From positions 1-5,284 of the forward strand of contig JAEKMB010000170.1 of assembly GCA_019508105.1 (NCBI GenBank): a stretch of 5,284 nucleotides of DNA, written 5' to 3'. The DNA is from Alphaproteobacteria bacterium. Lineage in GTDB: Bacteria > Pseudomonadota > Alphaproteobacteria > Micropepsales > Micropepsaceae. Below are positions 1 to 4,930 of the stretch, piece after piece. Numbering within the stretch: the first letter of the stretch is position 1; each line of letters starts with the position of its first letter. Position numbers and translations under genes: made by a program. A model generated the notes under the pieces. The model saw nothing but the letters and a program-made list of their open reading frames with translations. It was not told the origin of the DNA and made no database searches.

Positions 1-874
1 CGAGATCGTCCGGCACCACGAAAGGCGGATGCTCCCAGCCCAGCTCCTTGCGGGTGTTCGCCACCACTTCGGCGCCTGGCGCATCGGAATGCGCCTTTTG
101 GGTACCCTGGCGGCCCGGCATGCCGAAACCGATAATGGTGCGGCAGGCGATCATCACCGGCCTGTCGGCGCTTTGGGCTTTTTCCAGGGCGCGGAAAATG
201 TCGGCGGCGTCATGGCCGTCGCAAGCATCGACGATCCAGCCTTCGGACTTGAAGCGCTCCAACTGGTCGGTGCAGGAGGACAGCGACAGCGCCCCGTCAA
301 TGGTGATGTTGTTGTGGTCCCACAGCACGATCAGGTTGGAGAGCTTGAGGTTGCCGGCCAGGCCGATAGCCTCATGGCTGATGCCCTCCATCAGATCGCC
401 GTCGCTGGCGATGACATAGGTCTTGTGATTGACCAGCTCCTCGCCAAAGCGGGCATTGAGGATGCGCTCGGCCAGCGCCATGCCCACGGCATTGGCGATG
501 CCCTGGCCCAAGGGGCCGGTGGTGGTCTCGATGCCCGGCAAGTCGCCATGCTCGGGATGGCCGGCAGTGGGGCTGCCGACTTTGCGGAAATGCTTCAGGT
601 CCTCGATGGTGACCTTGGGGTAGCCGGTCAGCCAGAGCAGGGAATAAAGCAGCATCGAGCCATGGCCGGCCGACAGCACAAAGCGGTCGCGGTCGGGCCA
701 GCCGGGCTCGGCGGCATCAAATTTCAGGAAGTGGGAAAACAGTACCGTAGCGACATCGGCCATGCCCAGCGGCAGGCCGGGATGGCCGGATTTGGCGGCC
801 TCCACCGCGTCCATGGACAAGGCCCGGATGGCATTGGCAAGGCGGCGGGTATGGGCCTGATCGGGCAGGGTCAT
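1..874 (-). CDS. tkt: Transketolase, N-terminal part (runs off left edge)
   Basis: Transketolase transfers two-carbon ketol units between sugar phosphates in the non-oxidative pentose phosphate pathway, using thiamine diphosphate (TPP) and a divalent metal. The reverse strand is open from the ATG at 874 to the window edge, giving 291 residues of a protein usually about 660 long. This is the pyrophosphate-binding domain. Visible family motifs are GHPGLPLG (residues 30-37, with His31), [10 protein letters not shown] (68-77, with His71), TTTGPLGQG (117-125), SDGDLMEG (157-164, metal ligand Asp158) and DHNNITIDG (186-194, metal-binding Asn188 and Ile190). The ATG is preceded by a weak GGGAA six bases upstream and by a good promoter at 904-932. 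The gene is divergent from zauP-zapA. The family call is very secure; the C-terminal half is not visible. The Asp at 160, where many homologues have Cys, is a minor variation. Confidence 0.97.
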   Translation of the reverse strand, partial: MTLPDQAHTRRLANAIRALSMDAVEAAKSGHPGLPLGMADVATVLFSHFLKFDAAEPGWPDRDRFVLSAGHGSMLLYSLLWLTGYPKVTIEDLKHFRKVGSPTAGHPEHGDLPGIETTTGPLGQGIANAVGMALAERILNARFGEELVNHKTYVIASDGDLMEGISHEAIGLAGNLKLSNLIVLWDHNNITIDGALSLSSCTDQLERFKSEGWIVDACDGHDAADIFRALEKAQSADRPVMIACRTIIGFGMPGRQGTQKAHSDAPGAEVVANTRKELGWEHPPFVVPDDL

Positions 875-903
875 TGGGGGTTCCCGGCGTGGGTGGTGGC
901 TGG

Positions 904-932
904 CCTTAGCGAGGGGTTGGCGCCCCCGTCAA
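904..932 (-). promoter_or_regulatory. Predicted sigma-70 promoter of transketolase gene
   Basis: On the minus strand, TTGACG (927-932) is followed by a 17-bp spacer and CTAAGG (904-909), preceded by G. This fits the alphaproteobacterial pattern of a strongly conserved TTGAC -35 and a GCTA-type -10. The predicted start of transcription is near 897, giving a leader of about 22 nt before the ATG at 874. The assignment rests on the motif and its spacing only. Confidence 0.6.
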
Positions 933-963
933 GGCCCGGGGGCATGTCGCTAACGCGTATCGG

Positions 964-992
964 TTGACCCGATTTCCCATGAGCGCCTAAGG
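964..992 (+). promoter_or_regulatory. Predicted sigma-70 promoter of zauP-zapA operon
   Basis: TTGACC (964-969), a 17-bp spacer and CTAAGG (987-992) lie on the plus strand. The predicted transcript start is near 999, about 23 nt before the ATG at 1023. The element pair has the same -10 hexamer and spacer length as the divergent transketolase promoter. The two -35 boxes are 31 bp apart and face away from each other, leaving a short shared region (933-963) that could hold a common regulator site. I see no clear operator there. Confidence 0.55.
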
Positions 993-1022
993 TCTTGGGG
1001 CAATTGAGAATGGGGCCTTGGC

Positions 1023-1286
1023 ATGAGCCGGTTGGATTTGGCCACCGAACGTTTCCACGCTGCCCTGGAAAGCCTCGAAAACGCCGCCGGATCGGTGGGC
1101 GAAAGCCTGGATAGCGCCGCCAAGTTGCCCGAGCGGCTGGCGGAACTGGAAGCCGAGCGCGACCAGCTCCTGGGCCGGATCGCGGAACTCGAAGAGGAGA
1201 TCGGCGCGCTGTCCGGCCTGACCGAGGAAGTGGAAGGGCGCCTGGACGGCGCCATCGGCGAAATCCGCGCCGCGTTGGCGCGATAG
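1023..1286 (+). CDS. zauP: ZauP-like coiled-coil cell-division protein upstream of ZapA
   Basis: This is an 87-residue acidic protein. Its middle (about residues 35-75) is a heptad-rich coiled coil dense in Leu, Glu and Arg, followed by a short Ala-rich tail. It has no signal peptide or membrane segment, so it should be cytoplasmic. The gene sits directly upstream of zapA, with 11 nt between them, and the zapA ribosome binding site overlaps its stop codon. In Caulobacter crescentus the coiled-coil protein ZauP (ZapA upstream protein) is encoded in this position and works with ZapA to focus the FtsZ ring. The assignment rests on position, size and coiled-coil character, because coiled coils diverge fast. 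It could also be filed under DUF4164-type proteins. The start at 1023 has only a weak GGGG seven bases upstream but fits the predicted promoter. Confidence 0.8.
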   Translation: MSRLDLATERFHAALESLENAAGSVGESLDSAAKLPERLAELEAERDQLLGRIAELEEEIGALSGLTEEVEGRLDGAIGEIRAALAR

Positions 1287-1290
1287 GAGA
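1286..1290 (+). promoter_or_regulatory. Ribosome binding site of zapA
   Basis: GGAGA lies seven bases before the ATG at 1298 and begins on the last base of the zauP stop codon (1284-1286). It fixes the zapA start and makes coupled translation of the two genes likely. Confidence 0.75.
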
Positions 1291-1297
1291 AGCACCG

Positions 1298-1645
1298 ATG
1301 CCGCTGGTCAATGTCATGGTCAACAGCCGCGCTTACACTATCGCTTGCGATGAGGGCGAGGAGGAGCATCTCAAGGAACTCGCCGCCCATGTCGATGCCA
1401 AGGCGCGCGAAGTGCTGGGCTCGGTGGGACAGGTGGGCGATGCCAGGCTGCTCTTGATGGCGGCGCTGCTGATCGCCGACGAACATCATGACATGTCCGG
1501 CCAGGTGGCCAGCGGCACCGCCGGCGAGAATGAGAAGCAAACCTTGCATTTGCGCGCCGAAGCCGCCGAAAGCGCCGCCGCGGACGTGCTGGAAAGCGCC
1601 GCGAAACGCCTGGAAGACATTGCAGCACGGCTGACGCACGCCTAA
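1298..1645 (+). CDS. zapA: Cell division protein ZapA
   Basis: ZapA binds FtsZ and cross-links or bundles its protofilaments at midcell, promoting Z-ring assembly. The 115-residue protein has the expected size. The N-terminal globular domain carries the typical pattern: a beta strand (VNVMVNSRAYTIAC, residues 4-17), then an acidic DEGEEEHLKELA segment (18-29) and a helix (30-41). The AxLLMAALLIADE stretch (about 49-62) leads into the C-terminal coiled coil that mediates tetramer formation. The C-terminal part (about 75-115) is rich in Ala and Glu, as is common in alphaproteobacterial versions. It is co-transcribed with zauP, and a 6S RNA begins about 10 nt after the stop. The putative 6S promoter overlaps the last codons of this gene. 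Confidence 0.95.
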   Translation: MPLVNVMVNSRAYTIACDEGEEEHLKELAAHVDAKAREVLGSVGQVGDARLLLMAALLIADEHHDMSGQVASGTAGENEKQTLHLRAEAAESAAADVLESAAKRLEDIAARLTHA

Positions 1646-1647
1646 GT
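1620..1647 (+). promoter_or_regulatory. Predicted promoter of 6S RNA inside the zapA 3' end
   Basis: TTGCAG (1620-1625), a 16-bp spacer and CTAAGT (1642-1647) lie on the plus strand. The -10 hexamer resembles the CTAAGG seen in the two promoters near position 900-1000. The predicted start of transcription is about 1654, where the 6S closing stem begins. The -35 match is only moderate. Confidence 0.45.
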
Positions 1648-1653
1648 TAGGGG

Positions 1654-1817
1654 CGGACGGTCACTGTCTCGCGCGTCAGGTTGCGATGCCCAGGGGCCTT
1701 AATTGTACTCATCGGGAGTTGTCCCTGACCGGGACCGTGGTTCCGGATACACGACGCCCACCTGCACTTGCAGGCCCATGAGATCCAATACCAACGGCGA
1801 GTACGGTACCGTCCACC
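1654..1817 (+). ncRNA. ssrS: 6S RNA, regulator of sigma-70 RNA polymerase
   Basis: 6S RNA binds the housekeeping RNA polymerase holoenzyme by imitating an open promoter and lowers transcription in stationary phase. Two things support the call. First, the position between zapA and 5-formyltetrahydrofolate cyclo-ligase is the classic proteobacterial location. Second, the segment folds into a long interrupted rod of about 160 nt. The closing stem is 1655-1661 with 1808-1814 (7 bp). A second stem is 1668-1676 with 1794-1801 (one bulge). Next comes a large open region near 1682-1693 and 1760-1789, containing a small hairpin on its 3' side (1761-1774, CCTGC/GCAGG). The upper arm is 1694-1697 with 1756-1759, then 1711-1717 with 1741-1748, capped by 1721-1725 with 1731-1735. 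The ends are estimates from the stem and predicted promoter. I worked the pairing out by eye, without an energy calculation or covariance model. Confidence 0.82.
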
Positions 1818-1874
1818 GGCGCGCGCCAGCCGCGCGAGCAAGTCCAGCGGACTTGCGAGAGGTGGACGGTGCCG
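1804..1874 (+). other. Strong stem-loop overlapping the 6S 3' end; alternative fold
   Basis: Positions 1804-1817 pair with 1861-1874 as 14 consecutive base pairs including one G-U. Two smaller hairpins sit inside and would form a three-way junction: 1821-1825 with 1831-1835, and 1838-1845 with 1849-1856 (8 perfect pairs, loop AGC). The 5' arm contains the 3' strand of the 6S closing stem (1808-1814), so this structure and the closed 6S RNA exclude each other. No T-run follows, so it is not a standard intrinsic terminator. It may be a processing site, a transcript-end barrier or a regulatory leader for the folate gene. The base pairing is visible in the sequence; the function is inference. Confidence 0.6.
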
Positions 1875-1892
1875 CGAGCTAAAGCGAGCGGC
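1871..1892 (+). other. Small leader hairpin before the folate gene
   Basis: GCCGC (1871-1875) pairs with GCGGC (1888-1892). Inside are two opposed GA steps and a 2-bp stem closed by a TAAA loop. It overlaps the 3' arm of the larger stem at 1861-1874 by four bases and so partly competes with it. The function is unknown. It may simply reflect the GC-rich composition. Confidence 0.3.
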
Positions 1893-1918
1893 TCGGCAGC
1901 AGCCACCAATGGTATGTG

Positions 1919-2479
1919 ATGAGCGGGCCAATCGATTCAAAAGCCAAATCAGAACTCCGCATTGCAGCCCGCGCGCGCCGCAAGGTGCTGGCGCGGGCGG
2001 ATTTCGCTCTGGCCATCACGCCTTATGCCGAAGACCTGGCGCCGGCGCCGGGCATCATTGTCGGCGGCTATCATGCTCATCGCGATGAGGCCGATCCGGC
2101 GCTGCTGCTGGCGCGACTGCTGGAGATGGGCTGCAGTATCGCCTTTCCCCGCATCGCCGCGCCGGACCAGCCGCTGGAATTTCATCTGGTGCCGGATGGA
2201 GAGGTGTTGGAACCCGGCTCTTTCGGCATCCCGGAGCCCTTGGGCCATTGGCCGCGCGCGGTGCCGGACATGTTGCTGGTGCCGCTGCTGGCCTTCGATG
2301 CCCATGGCCACCGGCTGGGCCAGGGCGGCGGCTTTTACGACCGCACCCTTGCCGCGCTGAATATCCCGGCCATCGGCATCGCCTATGCCGGGCAGGAGAC
2401 GGATTCGATTCCGCATCAGGCGCATGATAGGACCCTCGACATGGTCCTTACCGAGCAGGGCATCAGGCGTTTTCGATGA
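1919..2479 (+). CDS. fau: 5-formyltetrahydrofolate cyclo-ligase (5,10-methenyl-THF synthetase)
   Basis: This enzyme uses ATP to convert 5-formyltetrahydrofolate to 5,10-methenyltetrahydrofolate, returning a storage or inhibitory folate to the one-carbon pool. The 186-residue length is normal. Family signatures are the basic N-terminal helix with KSELRIAARARR (10-21), the GIPEP motif (103-107), and the hallmark segment at 122-142 with PLLAFD, RLGQGGGFYDR and its glycine-rich phosphate-binding turn. The start is ambiguous between GTG at 1916 and ATG at 1919, which are adjacent in-frame codons; ATG is preferred. No Shine-Dalgarno sequence is visible within 15 bases upstream. The gene follows the 6S RNA and may be read from the same transcript. 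Its stop overlaps the next gene's ATG by 4 nt (ATGA), which suggests translational coupling. The product is also known as YgfA or MTHFS. Confidence 0.96.
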   Translation: MSGPIDSKAKSELRIAARARRKVLARADFALAITPYAEDLAPAPGIIVGGYHAHRDEADPALLLARLLEMGCSIAFPRIAAPDQPLEFHLVPDGEVLEPGSFGIPEPLGHWPRAVPDMLLVPLLAFDAHGHRLGQGGGFYDRTLAALNIPAIGIAYAGQETDSIPHQAHDRTLDMVLTEQGIRRFR

Positions 2480-3285
2480 ATATTCTTTTCCTGGGCGACA
2501 TTATTGGCAAGCCGGGGCGCGATGTGCTCCATGCCGAGCTGCCGCGGCTGCGCCAATCCCTCAAGCTCGACCTGGTGATTGCCAATGGCGAGAATGCCGC
2601 CGGCGGCTTCGGCCTGACCCGCGCGATTGCCGAGGAATTTTTCGGCATCGGCGTGGATGTGATCTCCACCGGCAATCACTGGGCCGACCAGAAGGAGATT
2701 CTCACTTATATCGACAGCGAAGACCGCATTCTGCGACCGGCCAACTATCCCAAAGGCACGCCGGGACGCGGTGCAAACCTGTATCAGACACCCGGCGGCA
2801 GCGTGCTGGTGATCAATGCCATGGGCCGGGTGTTCATGGATGCGCTGGACGATCCCTTTGCCGCGGTGGAGCGCGAACTGAGTGCCTGCCCGCTGGGCGA
2901 GGGCGCCGACGCCATTGTGGTGGACATCCATGCCGAGGCAACCTCCGAGAAAATGGCGATGGGCCATTTCTGCGACGGCCGCGCCAGCCTGGTGGTGGGC
3001 ACCCACCAGCATGTGCCCACCGCCGACGCCCAAATTCTGCCCGGCGGCACCGCCTATCAGAGCGATGCCGGCGCCTGTGCCGATTACGACTCGGTGATCG
3101 GCATGGACAAGGCCGAGCCCTTGCAGCGCTTCACCCGCAAGATGTCGTCACAGCGTTTTTCGCCCGCCACCGGCCCCACCACCCTGTGCGGCGTGTTGGT
3201 GCAGACCGGGCCGGCGGGCCTGGCGGTGCGCATCGAGCCGCTGCGGGTGGGTGGCCGATTGAAACAGACGCTTCCCGAACTCTAG
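2476..3285 (+). CDS. ymdB: YmdB/TIGR00282-family metallophosphoesterase
   Basis: This is a calcineurin-like phosphoesterase with a dinuclear metal site. The Bacillus subtilis member YmdB hydrolyses 2',3'-cyclic nucleotides and affects biofilm and motility decisions; the role in Proteobacteria is not settled. The 269-residue length matches the family. All expected metal and catalytic residues are present: Asp8 in LGDIIGKPGR, Glu39-Asn40 in NGEN, Asn67-His68 in GNHWAD, His152 in DIHAE, and His177 and His179 in GTHQHVPTAD. The AYQSDAGACADYDSVIG stretch (about 193-209) is also typical. No signal peptide is present, so the protein should be cytoplasmic. It starts inside the stop of the folate gene and has only a weak AGG eight bases upstream, so it probably depends on coupled translation. 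It ends in the CTAG shared with the convergent gene. The symbol is by family resemblance, not proven orthology. Confidence 0.94.
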   Translation: MNILFLGDIIGKPGRDVLHAELPRLRQSLKLDLVIANGENAAGGFGLTRAIAEEFFGIGVDVISTGNHWADQKEILTYIDSEDRILRPANYPKGTPGRGANLYQTPGGSVLVINAMGRVFMDALDDPFAAVERELSACPLGEGADAIVVDIHAEATSEKMAMGHFCDGRASLVVGTHQHVPTADAQILPGGTAYQSDAGACADYDSVIGMDKAEPLQRFTRKMSSQRFSPATGPTTLCGVLVQTGPAGLAVRIEPLRVGGRLKQTLPEL

Positions 3286-3956
3286 TTTCGCCGCACGCCG
3301 ATCTTGGGCGGCGGGCGTTTGGGCTCTTGAAGCCGTGCCGCCTTGTCATCGGCGATCTTTTTCCAGGCCGCATCCCGCCGATGATTTTCGGCGATGGCCT
3401 GTCGCAGCACGCAAGTCACAATAGGCGGTCCATTGGTGGGCGGACAGAGTGCAGGCACCCAATGATCCTCGGTCCATTGTTCCTGCCATATCGCTTCGTC
3501 TCGGGAATGCGATTTGGGCGGATTGAGCAAATCGGGCGGCTGGTTGACAGCCATGCCTTCGCCCGGCTTGGGGCAATGGGCGCGCTCGTCCGGCGGCAGG
3601 TCCGCATAATGCTCCGGCGCGCAGCCGAACAGCGAGCGGCCGAAGCCCGCGATGCCGCCGGACGGCGCCAGCGTGGGGGCGGGGGTGACGGGCGCGAAGA
3701 ATGGCGGCGGCGGCGGGACCAGGGGCGGGGCGGCGCTGCGCGGGCGCGGCGCACGCGCATCAATGGTTGAAGGCGGGAGCGTGGGATGAAGGATCAGGAT
3801 GGTCTCGCGCGCCAGGGTGCGCAGCGGCATCCGGTGCTGGGGCGTCAGGAGGATCATCGCCAGAAAGCCGGCCTGCACCAGCAGCGCCAGCACGGCGCCC
3901 TGGGCACGTTCGCCTAAAGATCGAGTGTGCCGCGGAGGCGCACCGGACAGCATCAT
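3282..3956 (-). CDS. Unrecognised membrane-anchored proline-rich protein
   Basis: I do not recognise a named family for this 224-residue protein. It has a short basic N-terminus, one hydrophobic segment (about residues 20-38) and a Pro/Ala-rich stretch (about 58-98) that includes five consecutive prolines. A soluble C-terminal part follows, with GFGRSLFGCAPEHYADL (104-120) and four cysteines (112, 128, 171, 182). The layout of one N-terminal membrane anchor, a proline-rich periplasmic spacer and a small domain resembles TonB, but I see no TonB C-terminal signature. The four cysteines could form two disulfides in the periplasm. The tail (about 190-224) is strongly basic. The start ATG at 3956 is followed by a second ATG; a GGG ten bases upstream is a weak ribosome site. 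The gene lies 85 bp downstream of the beta-lactamase on the same strand and may be co-transcribed. Coding reality is supported by the clean reading frame, which outcompetes the opposite-strand frames. Confidence 0.75.
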   Translation of the reverse strand: MMLSGAPPRHTRSLGERAQGAVLALLVQAGFLAMILLTPQHRMPLRTLARETILILHPTLPPSTIDARAPRPRSAAPPLVPPPPPFFAPVTPAPTLAPSGGIAGFGRSLFGCAPEHYADLPPDERAHCPKPGEGMAVNQPPDLLNPPKSHSRDEAIWQEQWTEDHWVPALCPPTNGPPIVTCVLRQAIAENHRRDAAWKKIADDKAARLQEPKRPPPKIGVRRN

Positions 3957-4041
3957 CTAATCGTCGCCCGCAACACAGACACAAGCGCACCCCGCCATAC
4001 CAGTCCAGCACAGGCCCGCGGAAAAGCCAACGCTGTTTGGG
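3957..4041 (-). other. Intergenic gap between beta-lactamase and proline-rich protein genes
   Basis: This 85-bp spacer holds no convincing terminator hairpin with a T-run and no well-formed TTGAC/TATAAT pair. I see nothing that clearly separates the two minus-strand genes into different transcripts. Confidence 0.4.
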
Positions 4042-4929
4042 TTATCTCGGCACGTAAGCCGCGCCGCCGGCCTGTTGACGGGCCAGGTCCTTGTCGAAGG
4101 CGGCTTCCATCCTGGCGACCAGGCGCGGCAGCTCGCCGGCGTCGATGAAGGGATTGGGCGCGCCGGGCTTCATGCGGGCCAGCTTCCCCGCCATGCCGAA
4201 TTGCTCGCCATGGGGCGCCAAGAAAATGTCGGCATCCATTTTCTTCAGCCGCGCGAAACTGGCGCGATAGTCCGACACGATGGTGGGATAGGCCAGCTTC
4301 CCGGCGATGGAATTGCCGCCCACGGTAATGGAGCAGAAGAACATCGCCTTGTGAGTCACCCCGGCATCGCTCAGTGGCATGGTCCAGCTGGTGCAGCCTT
4401 TGGTGTGGCCGGGCAGGACATGCGCGGTCAGGGTGACGCCGTCCAGACTGATCGCGTCGCCGTCCTTCACGGCGCGGTCGACATGAACCGGCGTGGTATC
4501 GATCTGGGAGGACGGGCCATAGGGGATGTGACCGCTTTCCAGGAAAGGTCGGTCACCGGTGCTGGCGATGAATTGGGCGCCGGTATCGGCCTTCAATTTG
4601 GCCAGCCCGCCGGAATGATCGAAATGGGCGTGGCTGTTGAGCAATATCTTCACGTCCGACAGCTTGACGCCCAGCGCCTGGATGTTCTTCTCGATCAAGG
4701 GCGCCGATTCCGGAAGGCCGCCATCGGTCAGGATGTCGCCCTTGGGCGTGACGATCAAAAAGGCGCTCACCCCCGCCATGCCGACATAATAAATATTGCC
4801 GATGACATGGAACGGCTTTTGCGGCTGGTTCCATTCGACCCGTTCCTTGGCGAAGGGCGGTTCGGCATGGGCGCTGCCGATCGTGAGAAGAAGAGCGCAG
4901 GCAAGGGAACGAAGAGCAGCATGTTTCAT
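4042..4929 (-). CDS. Subclass B3 metallo-beta-lactamase, secreted
   Basis: B3 metallo-beta-lactamases are zinc hydrolases that open the beta-lactam ring in the periplasm. The 295-residue precursor starts with a clear signal peptide (residues 1-22: basic Lys/Arg, hydrophobic core, AHA cleavage site before Glu23). The zinc ligands are all present: His100, His102, Asp104 and His105 in HAHFDHSGG, His175 in GHTKGCTSW, and His240 in APHGEQFG. The HxHxDH motif followed by SGG, with no zinc-ligand cysteine of the B1/B2 type before the last histidine, places it in B3. CSITVGGN (199-206) matches the segment typical of environmental B3 enzymes. The ATG at 4929 is chosen over longer forms because it has GGAG six bases upstream, gives the signal peptide, and avoids overlap with the preceding gene. 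Activity against particular drugs cannot be read from sequence, and some B3-like proteins have other substrates. Confidence 0.93.
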   Translation of the reverse strand: MKHAALRSLACALLLTIGSAHAEPPFAKERVEWNQPQKPFHVIGNIYYVGMAGVSAFLIVTPKGDILTDGGLPESAPLIEKNIQALGVKLSDVKILLNSHAHFDHSGGLAKLKADTGAQFIASTGDRPFLESGHIPYGPSSQIDTTPVHVDRAVKDGDAISLDGVTLTAHVLPGHTKGCTSWTMPLSDAGVTHKAMFFCSITVGGNSIAGKLAYPTIVSDYRASFARLKKMDADIFLAPHGEQFGMAGKLARMKPGAPNPFIDAGELPRLVARMEAAFDKDLARQQAGGAAYVPR

Positions 4930-4930
4930 G

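Noticed and set aside
29..967. A 312-codon open frame on the plus strand
   Set aside because: It lies opposite the transketolase, whose catalytic motifs are unambiguous. Long antisense frames are expected in GC-rich coding DNA, and this one has no recognisable domain.
1838..1856. Perfect 8-bp hairpin as an intrinsic terminator for 6S RNA
   Set aside because: No T-run follows; the next bases are GAGAGGTGG. It fits better as an inner arm of the larger stem.
1863..1884. Possible promoter for the folate gene: TGGACG (1863-1868) and CTAAAG (1879-1884)
   Set aside because: The spacer is only 10 bp, far too short for a normal sigma-70 promoter, and both elements lie in the structured leader.
1647..1940. 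Open frames on either strand across the 6S region (for example 1647-1940 minus and 1768-2088 plus)
   Set aside because: Their products are Arg-rich, have no family resemblance and no ribosome sites, and they overlap the 6S RNA and the folate gene.
2385..3770. A 461-codon plus-strand open frame
   Set aside because: It crosses the folate gene, the phosphoesterase and the opposite-strand gene in the wrong frame, and its protein is Arg/Pro-rich low-complexity sequence typical of a GC-rich shadow.
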